Part shown: positions 49,912-58,040 of the stretch, piece after piece
Position numbering within the stretch: position 1 is the stretch's first letter
Layout: each line of letters begins with the position of its first letter
Assembly (NCBI RefSeq): GCF_003046475.1
Contig: NZ_PZZZ01000004.1
Span: 62,001 to 126,000 of the forward strand
Reading direction: 5' to 3'
DNA from: Mycoplana dimorpha
GTDB taxonomy: Bacteria > Pseudomonadota > Alphaproteobacteria > Rhizobiales > Rhizobiaceae
DNA length: 64,000 bases
Made by a program: the position numbers and the translations under genes
The notes under the pieces: model-generated
What the model was told of the DNA's origin: nothing
Databases searched by the model: none
The model's input: only the letters and a program-made list of their open reading frames with translations

Positions 49912-52719
49912 TTGACAGAGCAAACGACTCCCGGCGGCAAGAACCCTCCCGGCATTGAGCCGATTTCCATTATCGAGGAAATGCAGCGGTCCTACCTCGA
50001 TTACGCGATGAGCGTGATCGTCAGCCGCGCGCTGCCCGACGTGCGTGATGGCATGAAGCCGGTACACCGGCGCATCCTCTTCAGCATGGGCGAGATGGGG
50101 GTCGACTGGAACAAGAAGTACGTCAAGTGCGCGCGCGTTACCGGTGACGTGATGGGTAAATACCATCCGCACGGCGACGCGGCCATCTACGACGCGCTGG
50201 CGCGGCTTGCGCAGGACTGGTCGCTGCGTCTGCCGCTGATCGACGGTCAGGGCAACTTCGGTTCGGTCGACGGCGATCCGCCCGCGGCGCAGCGCTACAC
50301 CGAGTGCCGCCTCCAGAAGGCGGCCCATTCGCTTCTCGACGACCTCGACAAGGAAACGGTCAATTTCCGCGACAACTACGACGGAACCCTGCAGGAGCCG
50401 TCGGTGCTGCCGGCGAAGTTCCCCAACCTTCTCGTCAACGGCGCCGGCGGCATTGCCGTCGGCATGGCTACCAACATCCCGCCCCACAATCTGTCCGAGG
50501 TCATCAACGGCTGTGTCGCGCTGATCGACAATCCGGCGATCGAACTGCCGGAACTGATGCAGATCATCCCGGGGCCGGATTTCCCGACCGGGGCGCTGAT
50601 CCTCGGTCGCGCCGGCATCCGCCAGGCCTACGAGACGGGCCGCGGCTCTGTGATCATGCGTGGGCGCGCCCATATCGAGCCGATGCGTGGCGATCGCGAG
50701 CAGATCATCATCACCGAGGTTCCCTATCAGGTGAACAAGGCCACGATGATCGAGAAGATGGCCGAACTGGTGCGCGAGAAGCGTATCGAGGGCATCTCCG
50801 ACCTGCGTGACGAGTCCGACCGCGAGGGCTATCGTGTCGTCATCGAGCTGAAGCGCGATGCGAACGCCGACGTCATCCTCAACCAGCTCTATCGCTATAC
50901 GCCGCTGCAGACGTCTTTCGGCTGCAACATGGTGGCGCTGAACGGCGGCAAGCCGGAGCAGATGACGCTGCTCGACATGCTGCGCGCCTTCGTCGCCTTC
51001 CGCGAGGAGGTCGTCAGCCGCCGCACCAAGTACCTGCTGCGCAAGGCGCGCGACCGGGCTCATATCTTGGTGGGCCTGGCAATCGCCGTTGCCAATATCG
51101 ACGAAGTCATCAACCTGATCCGCCACGCGCCCGATCCGCAGACGGCGCGTGAGCAGTTGATGACGCGGCGCTGGCCGGCGCTCGACGTCGAGGCGTTGAT
51201 CCGCCTGATCGACGATCCGCGCCACCGCATCAACGAGGACCTGACCTACAACCTCTCGGAAGAGCAGGCGCGCGCCATCCTCGAGCTGCGTCTCGCCCGT
51301 CTCACCGCACTCGGCCGCGACGAGATCGACGAAGAGCTGAACAAGATCGGCGAGGAAATCCGCGACTATCTCGACATCCTGGCCTCCCGCCTGCGCATCC
51401 AGGCGATCGTCAAGGACGAGATGATTGCGATCCGCGACGAATTCGGCACACCGCGTCGCACCGAGATCACCGACGCCGGTCCGGACATGGACGACGAGGA
51501 TCTGATCGCCCAGGAAGACATGGTCGTGACGGTGTCGCACCTCGGCTATGTCAAGCGCGTTCCGCTCGCCACTTACCGGGCGCAGCGCCGCGGCGGCAAG
51601 GGCCGCTCCGGCATGTCCACGCGCGACGAGGATTTCGTCACCCGGCTGTTCGTTGCCAACACGCATACGCCGGTCCTGTTCTTTTCCTCGCGCGGCATCG
51701 TCTACAAGGAGAAGGTCTGGCGCCTGCCGATCGGAACGCCTCAGTCGAAGGGCAAGGCGCTGATCAACATGCTGCCGATCGAGCCCGGCGAGCGCATCAC
51801 CACGATCATGCCGCTGCCCGAGGACGAGAGCACCTGGGAAAACCTCGACGTCATGTTCTCGACGACGCGTGGCACGGTTCGTCGCAACAAGCTGTCCGAC
51901 TTCGTCCAGGTCAATCGCAACGGCAAGATCGCCATGAAGCTCGAGGAGGAGGGTGACGAGATCCTCTCCGTCGAGACCTGTACCGATCAGGACGACGTGC
52001 TGCTGACGACGGCGCTCGGCCAGTGCATCCGCTTTCCGGTCGATGACGTTCGTGTCTTCGCCGGCCGCAACTCGGTCGGTGTTCGCGGCATCTCGCTCGG
52101 CAACGGTGACCGGATCATATCTATGACGATCGTCGGCCACGTCGATGCGGAGCCATGGGAGCGGGCTGCCTATCTGAAGCGCTCCGCGGCCGAGCGGCGG
52201 GCTGCCGGCGGCGAGGTCGAGGAGATCGCGCTTGTCGGCGAGGAAGTCGCCGAGGAGGGCCAGCTTTCCGACGAGCGCTACGAAGAGCTCAAGGCGCGCG
52301 AGCAATTCGTGCTGACGGTGTCGGAGAAGGGCTTCGGCAAACGCTCGTCCTCCTACGACTTCCGCACCTCCGGGCGTGGCGGCAAGGGTATCCGCGCCAC
52401 AGACACGTCGAAGACGGCGGAAATCGGCGAACTGGTCGCGGCCTTCCCGGTCGGCGAGGCGGACCAGATCATGCTGGTCTCGGATGGCGGGCAATTGATC
52501 CGCGTTCCGGTCAGCGGCATCCGCATCGCCAGCCGCGCCACCAAGGGCGTCACGATCTTCTCGACCGCAAAGGACGAGAAGGTGGTGTCGGTGGAATGCA
52601 TCAACGAGCCGGATGGCGACGACGAGAGCGAGGAGAACGGGAACGGCGGCACGGCTCCCGAGCCGGACGCGGGCGAAGCGCCGGCTCCCGGGGAAGAAGC
52701 GCCCGAGTCCCGCGACTAA
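49912..52719 (+). CDS. gyrA: DNA gyrase subunit A
   Basis: A 935-residue type II topoisomerase subunit that cuts and rejoins DNA. The catalytic tyrosine is Tyr129 in PAAQRYTECRL. The quinolone-determining region reads YHPHGDAAIYDALARL, with Ala90 at the site of E. coli Ser83 and Asp94 at Asp87. The C-terminal beta-pinwheel (about 530-880) contains GA-box-like QRRGGKGRSGMSTRDEDFV and RTSGRGGKGIRATDTS. The tail is acidic and disordered. The start is a TTG, supported by MTEQTTPGG at the usual N-terminus. Confidence 0.97.
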   Translation: MTEQTTPGGKNPPGIEPISIIEEMQRSYLDYAMSVIVSRALPDVRDGMKPVHRRILFSMGEMGVDWNKKYVKCARVTGDVMGKYHPHGDAAIYDALARLAQDWSLRLPLIDGQGNFGSVDGDPPAAQRYTECRLQKAAHSLLDDLDKETVNFRDNYDGTLQEPSVLPAKFPNLLVNGAGGIAVGMATNIPPHNLSEVINGCVALIDNPAIELPELMQIIPGPDFPTGALILGRAGIRQAYETGRGSVIMRGRAHIEPMRGDREQIIITEVPYQVNKATMIEKMAELVREKRIEGISDLRDESDREGYRVVIELKRDANADVILNQLYRYTPLQTSFGCNMVALNGGKPEQMTLLDMLRAFVAFREEVVSRRTKYLLRKARDRAHILVGLAIAVANIDEVINLIRHAPDPQTAREQLMTRRWPALDVEALIRLIDDPRHRINEDLTYNLSEEQARAILELRLARLTALGRDEIDEELNKIGEEIRDYLDILASRLRIQAIVKDEMIAIRDEFGTPRRTEITDAGPDMDDEDLIAQEDMVVTVSHLGYVKRVPLATYRAQRRGGKGRSGMSTRDEDFVTRLFVANTHTPVLFFSSRGIVYKEKVWRLPIGTPQSKGKALINMLPIEPGERITTIMPLPEDESTWENLDVMFSTTRGTVRRNKLSDFVQVNRNGKIAMKLEEEGDEILSVETCTDQDDVLLTTALGQCIRFPVDDVRVFAGRNSVGVRGISLGNGDRIISMTIVGHVDAEPWERAAYLKRSAAERRAAGGEVEEIALVGEEVAEEGQLSDERYEELKAREQFVLTVSEKGFGKRSSSYDFRTSGRGGKGIRATDTSKTAEIGELVAAFPVGEADQIMLVSDGGQLIRVPVSGIRIASRATKGVTIFSTAKDEKVVSVECINEPDGDDESEENGNGGTAPEPDAGEAPAPGEEAPESRD

Positions 52720-52747
52720 GACCGCATCAGGTCACATCGTCATACGA

Positions 52748-52773
52748 AAGGGCCGGCCGAAAGCCGGCCCTTC
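52748..52773. terminator. Terminator hairpin between gyrA and the small membrane ORFs
   Basis: Arms agggccggc and gccggccct around cgaaa, followed by tctg. The short T tract makes it weak. Because it sits between convergent units, it may serve both strands. Confidence 0.65.
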
Positions 52774-52798
52774 TGATTCGGGCAGACCACACCCGGTG

Positions 52799-52939
52799 CT
52801 ACACTTCGAAGCCGGCGCCTCGTCGGGCCCGGGCTTCGAGAGCGACGCACTGGCTCCGCAGCGTCCGGATCGTCCGTGAGACATCGACGGTCAGGATTGC
52901 CGCGATGAGGCCGGCGAACACCGTCAGGTAGCTGGTCAT
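52799..52939 (-). CDS. Small membrane protein B (46 residues), hypothetical
   Basis: ORF of 46 codons starting MTSYLTVFAGLIAAILTVDV. Residues about 4-19 form one hydrophobic segment. The rest is a basic amphipathic helix (SRTIRTLRSQCVALEARARR) containing a single cysteine. Its ATG overlaps the stop of the upstream 46-codon ORF (ATGA), so it would be translated by coupling. I recognise no family. Evidence is the coupled arrangement and the coherent one-helix design. It is too short for most gene finders. Confidence 0.5.
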   Translation of the reverse strand: MTSYLTVFAGLIAAILTVDVSRTIRTLRSQCVALEARARRGAGFEV

Positions 52940-53076
52940 TCCTGCGCTCCCGAGGCCATGAACCCCCGCCTTTTGGGCGCTGCAGCGACCGGACGGGCCA
53001 CCTCTTCCCGGACTGCGCGCATGCTGGCTGCCGTAAGCAGAAAGAACATTACCAGGCAGAGAAGAGCGAGCACCAT
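52936..53076 (-). CDS. Small membrane protein A (46 residues), hypothetical
   Basis: ORF of 46 codons beginning MVLALLCLVMFFLLTAASMR. Residues 2-18 form one strong transmembrane segment, followed by a basic, proline/alanine-containing tail (EEVARPVAAAPKRRG). A near-perfect ribosome site AAGGAGAT lies seven bases upstream of the ATG at 53076. The stop overlaps the start of small protein B by four bases. No family is recognised. The pair lies between gyrA and coaD on the opposite strand. Confidence 0.55.
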   Translation of the reverse strand: MVLALLCLVMFFLLTAASMRAVREEVARPVAAAPKRRGFMASGAQE

Positions 53077-53319
53077 CTGGGATCTCCTTGAAAGGTGGGG
53101 GGCTTTCAAACTCCAGTTGCGGCCTCAACGAGCCTGCTTCGACTTTTGTTCCAGGTCGCCCTATATGGCCGGGCGTGGTGCGTTTGCGCCGACGCCGCAT
53201 TCAGACAGTTCAGCAGCCTTCCAGGTCCGGGTTTTGCCGGGGACAGGGGCCGGACGTGCCGAGCGCTCTATTGCCTAACGGGGCGTTGCGTGACAAAACG
53301 CGGCAAACGGGAAAACGCC
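53077..53319. other. Intergenic region before coaD
   Basis: These 243 bases lie between the divergent small membrane genes and coaD. The ribosome site of small protein A is at its left edge. No other gene is supported; open frames here read as low-complexity shadow sequence. Confidence 0.5.
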
Positions 53320-53814
53320 ATGGCTGTCGCCTTTTATCCGGGCTCCTTCGACCCGATCACCAATGGTCATCTCGACGTTCTGGTCCAGGCGCTCAACATC
53401 GCGCCGAAAGTGATCGTCGCCATCGGGGTTCACCCGGGCAAGGTTCCGTTGTTCTCGTTCGAGGAACGCGCGGGGTTGATCCGCGAGGCGATCTCCGAGG
53501 TACTGCCTGCCCGCGCCGGCGACGTATCCGTGGTCGCCTTCGACAGGCTGGTGGTCGACGCGGCGCGCGCCCACAACGCCCACCTGCTCATCCGGGGCTT
53601 GCGCGACGGCACCGACCTCGACTACGAGATGCAGATGGCGGGCATGAACCAGCAAATGGCGCCTGACGTGCAGACCGTTTTCCTGCCGGCCGGGACTGCC
53701 TCGCGGCCGATAACCGCTACATTGGTTCGGCAGATCGCCGGCATGGGCGGCGATGTCAGTGCCTTCGTTCCCAAGGTTGTCAATGCCGCCCTGATGGCGC
53801 GCCGGCGGCCGTGA
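53320..53814 (+). CDS. coaD: Phosphopantetheine adenylyltransferase
   Basis: A 164-residue enzyme catalysing the penultimate step of coenzyme A synthesis. The nucleotidyltransferase motif is [20 protein letters not shown], with the T/HxGH signature NGHLD, and the C-terminal [20 protein letters not shown] matches ISSTxxR-type sequence. The ATG at 53320 starts the homologous part. ppiA begins 29 bases downstream. Confidence 0.96.
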   Translation: MAVAFYPGSFDPITNGHLDVLVQALNIAPKVIVAIGVHPGKVPLFSFEERAGLIREAISEVLPARAGDVSVVAFDRLVVDAARAHNAHLLIRGLRDGTDLDYEMQMAGMNQQMAPDVQTVFLPAGTASRPITATLVRQIAGMGGDVSAFVPKVVNAALMARRRP

Positions 53815-53843
53815 TCCGCACTTCCAACGAAAATGGAGTGATT

Positions 53844-54413
53844 ATGAAACTCTTCAAGATCGCCTTTGCCGGTGCACTGCTGCTTGCGGCCGCGACCGGA
53901 ACCGCCTTTGCGCAGGCAAAGGAATATCTTACGATCCAGTTGAAGGACGGCCCGGTCGTCATCGAACTGCGGCCCGACATTGCCCCGAAGCATGTCGAGC
54001 GCATCAAGGCGCTGGCGTCGGCCGGCGAATATGACAACGTTGCCTTCCACCGCGTGATCGAGGGTTTCATGGCCCAGACCGGCGACGTTCAGTACGGCGA
54101 CATGGAACACGGCTACAAGCCCGAGGCTGCCGGCATGGGCGGCTCCTCGCTGCCGGACCTTCCGGCCGAATTTTCCGATGTGCCGTTCGAGCGCGGCACG
54201 GTTGGAATGGCCCGCGCGCAGGATCCGAACTCCGCCAATTCGCAGTTCTTCATCATGTTCGCGCCCGCCCCGTCCCTGAACGGCGAGTACACGGTCGTCG
54301 GCCAGGTGGTCGAGGGCATGGAGAACGTCGACAAGATCAAGCGCGGCGACGAGGCAGCCAACGGCGCCGTCACCGATCCCGACCGGATGATCAAGGTCAC
54401 CGTCGGCAAGTAA
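53844..54413 (+). CDS. ppiA: Peptidyl-prolyl cis-trans isomerase, exported cyclophilin
   Basis: A 189-residue cyclophilin with a signal peptide (KLFKIAFAGALLLAAATGTA, cleavage after AFA), so periplasmic. Active-site stretches are VAFHRVIEGFMAQTGDVQYG and ANSQFFIMFAPAPSLNGEYT. The ATG at 53844 follows ggagtg. It is followed 23 bases later by a second, signal-less cyclophilin. Confidence 0.94.
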   Translation: MKLFKIAFAGALLLAAATGTAFAQAKEYLTIQLKDGPVVIELRPDIAPKHVERIKALASAGEYDNVAFHRVIEGFMAQTGDVQYGDMEHGYKPEAAGMGGSSLPDLPAEFSDVPFERGTVGMARAQDPNSANSQFFIMFAPAPSLNGEYTVVGQVVEGMENVDKIKRGDEAANGAVTDPDRMIKVTVGK

Positions 54414-54436
54414 GCCTCAGAACAAGGAGAAAGACC

Positions 54437-54946
54437 ATGGCCGAGATCAAGGATCCGGAAAACACCATCATCATGGAGACCTCGAAGGGCAGGGTGGTGA
54501 TCCAGCTTCTTCCGGACGTGGCCCCCGGCCATGTCGCGCGCATCAAGGAACTGACCCGCGAGGGCGCCTATGACGGCGTCGTCTTCCATCGCGTGATCGA
54601 GGACTTCATGGCCCAGACCGGCGACGTGCAGTACGGCAAGACCGGTGGCAAGGACTTCAACCCGGCCCGCGCCGGCATGGGCGGCTCCGACAAGCCGGAT
54701 CTGAAGGCCGAGTTCTCGAACATGAGCCACGTCCGCGGCACCTGCTCGATGGCCCGCAGCCAGATGCCGAACTCGGCGAACTCGCAGTTCTTCATCTGCT
54801 TCACGGATGCGCCCTGGCTGAACAAGCAGTACTCCGTCTGGGGCCAGGTGATCGAAGGCATGGACAACATCGACAAGATCAAGCGCGGCGAACCCGTGCG
54901 CGATCCCGACACCATCATCTCGATGAAGGTCGCCGCCGACGCCTGA
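54437..54946 (+). CDS. ppiB: Peptidyl-prolyl cis-trans isomerase, cytoplasmic cyclophilin
   Basis: A 169-residue cyclophilin without a signal peptide. Catalytic segments are VVFHRVIEDFMAQTGDVQYG and ANSQFFICFTDAPWLNKQYS, with the core arginine in FHR. It is a close tandem paralogue of ppiA but predicted cytoplasmic. AAGGAG precedes the ATG, and a terminator follows. Confidence 0.95.
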   Translation: MAEIKDPENTIIMETSKGRVVIQLLPDVAPGHVARIKELTREGAYDGVVFHRVIEDFMAQTGDVQYGKTGGKDFNPARAGMGGSDKPDLKAEFSNMSHVRGTCSMARSQMPNSANSQFFICFTDAPWLNKQYSVWGQVIEGMDNIDKIKRGEPVRDPDTIISMKVAADA

Positions 54947-54963
54947 TCCACTGCGATCGGACG

Positions 54964-55008
54964 AGCCCGCTCCGGCGCCTGCGGCGTTGGGGCGGGTTTC
55001 CCTTTTTT
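54964..55008 (+). terminator. Intrinsic terminator after ppiB
   Basis: Imperfect GC-rich hairpin (agcccgctcc ... ggggcgggt) followed by ccc and six T, starting 17 bases after the ppiB stop. It separates the cyclophilin genes from queA. Confidence 0.65.
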
Positions 55009-55052
55009 GCCGAATGGGGTATCGGCATTTGAACCTGAGCCAATGATCACCC

Positions 55053-56138
55053 ATGCGCATAGATCTGTTCGATTTCGAGCTCCCGGAAGAGCGCATCGCC
55101 CTACGCCCGGCCACCCCGCGCGAAGAGGCGCGCCTCCTTGTCGTCCGTCCCGGGCAGCCGGACCGCTTTGCCGATCGTAAGGTCGGCGATCTGCCCGACT
55201 TTCTCGAGCCTGGCGATGCGCTGGTGTTCAACGACACGCGCGTCATCCCCGCCCAACTCGAAGGCATTCGCCACAGGGAAGGCGCGGGCGGCCAGCAGGT
55301 ATCGGCGACCTTGCATATGCGCGTCGCCGCCGACCGTTGGAAGGCATTCGCCAGGCCCGGCAAGCGCATCAAGGTCGGCGACCGCATTTCCTTCGGCCAC
55401 AGCGGCAGGGTCTGCCTGCTCGGCACGCTCGACGCCACCGTCGAGGAGAAGGGCGAGAACGGCGAGGTGACGCTGCGCTTCGATTTCTTCGGCCCGACGC
55501 TGGACGAGGCGATCGCGACCGTCGGCCACATTCCGCTGCCGCCCTATATCGCCTCCAAGCGCGAGGACGACGAGGCTGACCGGCGCGACTACCAGACCAT
55601 CTATGCTCGCGAGGAGGGCGCCGTCGCAGCGCCCACCGCTGGCCTGCACTTCACCGAGGCGCTGTTCGAGCGGTTGGACCGCAAGGGCGTCGAACGCCAC
55701 TTCGTCACGCTGCATGTCGGCGCCGGGACCTTCCTGCCGGTCAAGGCGGACGACACCGACGACCATGTCATGCACGAGGAGCTCGGCTACGTCTCGAAGC
55801 AGACGGCCGAGGCGCTGAACGCCGTGCGGGCGAGGGGCGGGCGGATCGTCTGCGTCGGCACGACCTCGCTGCGGCTGCTCGAAAGCGCCGCGCGCGAGGA
55901 CGGCACGATCGAGCCGTGGTCCGGCGCCACCGGCATCTTCATCACGCCCGGCTATCGCTTCCGCACCGCTGACGTCCTGATGACCAACTTTCACCTGCCG
56001 AAGTCGACGCTGTTCATGCTTGTCTCGGCCTTCTCCGGCCTCGACACGATGCGGGCGGCCTACGCGCACGCAATCGACACCGGCTATCGCTTCTACTCCT
56101 ATGGCGATGCCAGCCTGCTTTTCCGGAATGACCAATGA
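55053..56138 (+). CDS. queA: S-adenosylmethionine:tRNA ribosyltransferase-isomerase
   Basis: A 361-residue QueA that transfers and rearranges the ribosyl group of SAM onto preQ1-modified tRNA in queuosine synthesis. Conserved segments are [36 protein letters not shown], and [28 protein letters not shown] and [20 protein letters not shown] are near the C-terminus. It overlaps tgt by four bases; the two catalyse consecutive steps. Confidence 0.97.
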   Translation: MRIDLFDFELPEERIALRPATPREEARLLVVRPGQPDRFADRKVGDLPDFLEPGDALVFNDTRVIPAQLEGIRHREGAGGQQVSATLHMRVAADRWKAFARPGKRIKVGDRISFGHSGRVCLLGTLDATVEEKGENGEVTLRFDFFGPTLDEAIATVGHIPLPPYIASKREDDEADRRDYQTIYAREEGAVAAPTAGLHFTEALFERLDRKGVERHFVTLHVGAGTFLPVKADDTDDHVMHEELGYVSKQTAEALNAVRARGGRIVCVGTTSLRLLESAAREDGTIEPWSGATGIFITPGYRFRTADVLMTNFHLPKSTLFMLVSAFSGLDTMRAAYAHAIDTGYRFYSYGDASLLFRNDQ

Positions 56139-57277
56139 CCGAACGCTTTGAATTCAAGTTGCTTGCGACCGACGGCAAGGCGCGGCGCGGCGAGGTGACC
56201 ATGCCGCGCGGCACGATCCGCACCCCGGCCTTCATGCCGGTCGGCACCGTCGGCACGGTCAAGGCCATGTATCTCGGCCAGGTGCGCGAGCTTGGCGCCG
56301 ATATCATCCTCGGCAACACCTACCACCTGATGCTGCGTCCCGGCGCCGAGCGTGTCGCGCGGCTGGGCGGCCTGCATGAGTTCATCCGCTGGCCCTATCC
56401 GATCCTCACCGATTCCGGCGGCTTCCAGGTGATGTCGCTGGAAGGGCTGCGCAAGCTCGACGAGCAGGGGGTGACGTTCAAGAGCCATGTCGACGGCTCG
56501 CTGCACCATATGTCGCCCGAGCGTTCGATCGAGATCCAGGGGCTGCTCGACAGCGACATCCAGATGCAGCTCGACGAATGCGTGCGGCTGCCGGCAGAAC
56601 CCAAGGAGATCGAGCGGGCGATGGAGATGTCCTATCGCTGGGCCGAGCGTTGCAAGGTCGCCTTCGGCGACCAGCCCGGCAAGGCGATGTTCGGCATCGT
56701 CCAGGGCGGCGATATTCCGGAACTGCGCGTGCGCTCGGCCCAGGCGCTCGCAGGGCTGGATCTCAAGGGCTACGCGATCGGCGGGCTGGCAGTCGGCGAG
56801 CCGCAGGGGGTCATGCTCGACATGATCGACACGACGTGCCCGCATCTGCCGACTGAGAAGCCGCGCTACCTGATGGGCGTCGGCACGCCCGACGATATCC
56901 TGAAGTCGGTCGCGCACGGCATCGACATGTTCGACTGCGTCATGCCGACCCGCTCCGGTCGCCACGGGCTCGCCTTCACCCGCCACGGCCGCATCAACAT
57001 CCGCAACGCCCGCCATGCGGAAGACACAAGGCCGCTCGACGAGCAGTCCGCGTGTCCGGCGAGCCGCGACTATTCCCGCGCCTACCTGCATCACCTGGTG
57101 CGCGCCAACGAGTCGCTCGGCGGCATGCTGCTGACCTGGAACAACCTGGCCTATTACCAGGAACTGATGGCCGGCATCCGGGCGGCAATCGAGCAGGGCC
57201 GCTATGCCGACTTCATGGCGGAGACCCAGGAGGCCTGGGCGCGCGGCGAGGCCGAGGCGAAGCGGGCCGCCGCCTGA
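56135..57277 (+). CDS. tgt: Queuine tRNA-guanine transglycosylase
   Basis: A 380-residue enzyme that swaps guanine 34 for preQ1 in GUN-anticodon tRNAs. Motifs are [39 protein letters not shown] (catalytic Asp) and [18 protein letters not shown]. The zinc-site region contains [20 protein letters not shown]; the canonical CxCxxC here reads CPAS, so the first cysteine is at a non-standard spot and the cluster looks reduced. The ATGA overlap with queA implies coupling. Confidence 0.95.
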   Translation: MTERFEFKLLATDGKARRGEVTMPRGTIRTPAFMPVGTVGTVKAMYLGQVRELGADIILGNTYHLMLRPGAERVARLGGLHEFIRWPYPILTDSGGFQVMSLEGLRKLDEQGVTFKSHVDGSLHHMSPERSIEIQGLLDSDIQMQLDECVRLPAEPKEIERAMEMSYRWAERCKVAFGDQPGKAMFGIVQGGDIPELRVRSAQALAGLDLKGYAIGGLAVGEPQGVMLDMIDTTCPHLPTEKPRYLMGVGTPDDILKSVAHGIDMFDCVMPTRSGRHGLAFTRHGRINIRNARHAEDTRPLDEQSACPASRDYSRAYLHHLVRANESLGGMLLTWNNLAYYQELMAGIRAAIEQGRYADFMAETQEAWARGEAEAKRAAA

Positions 57278-57401
57278 CCGGCCGCCTCGGATTCAGCGGG
57301 CGAGGTCGCGCCGAGGTGCGAACCGGTGCACAGATGGGTGAAACCGGGTGCACCCCATCTGCCTCTATCCGAATGAGCCAACGCGCACGGCGCGCGCGGC
57401 A

Positions 57402-57824
57402 CTAGATGTCGGAACCTGCGGCCGCCGGCTGCATGTGGACCCCGTTGATCTTGTAGCTGCCGTCCGGCTGGTGGACGATCTGGTAGATCGCCGTCCAGTC
57501 CTTGCCGTCGCTGCCGGTGATCAGCACCTCCTGGAGGATCGTTCCGCCGGAGACCTTGCTGCGGCCGAAGGCATAATTGCCCGGCCGGTAGACCGGCGGA
57601 TAGCCGCGCCTGACCATGTCGATGAAGGCGGCCTGGTCGGGAAACTTCTCCTGGATGCTCGGCGAGGCGAGGGCGTAGGCAGCCGCGGCGTCGTCGCGCA
57701 GGAAGGCGTCGATCTGGCGCTCGATCACGTTCTGCGCCGAGACCAGCGGGTCCTCTGCCCTCAGGGGAAGCGCCGCAGCCAGAATCGCCGCGGTAACGGC
57801 AAGCACCGAGAGTTTGGCCTTCAT
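57402..57824 (-). CDS. DUF4864 domain-containing exported protein
   Basis: A 140-residue protein with a signal peptide (KLSVLAVTAAILAAALPLRA). The mature part reads as an NTF2-like fold: QNVIERQIDAFLRDDAAAAY, ASPSIQEKFPDQAAFIDMVR, GYPPVYRPGNYAFG and IYQIVHQPDGSYKINGVHM. This matches DUF4864, which often sits next to tgt in rhizobia. The function is unknown. The ATG at 57824 starts the signal peptide. Confidence 0.85.
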   Translation of the reverse strand: MKAKLSVLAVTAAILAAALPLRAEDPLVSAQNVIERQIDAFLRDDAAAAYALASPSIQEKFPDQAAFIDMVRRGYPPVYRPGNYAFGRSKVSGGTILQEVLITGSDGKDWTAIYQIVHQPDGSYKINGVHMQPAAAGSDI

Positions 57825-58040
57825 CACACGCCCTCCGACCAACATCGGATGAGTTAGGACTGCTGCGTTCGCAAGGAAGGGCGTTTGCATTCGGGTCAGG
57901 TCGAGCTCTGCGGTCGCGACAGCCGAGATAAATGCGTCAAATCGACGGCCTGTTCAAAAAACTTCATCTTCGAGAGGAATTCTCAAATGATCGTGAACCG
58001 CCTCACCGGCTGTGCAGCCTCGGCCAGGCGAGCGGCGCTT

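Noticed and set aside
49891-52494. 867-residue minus-strand frame opposite gyrA
   Set aside because: Antisense shadow of gyrA.
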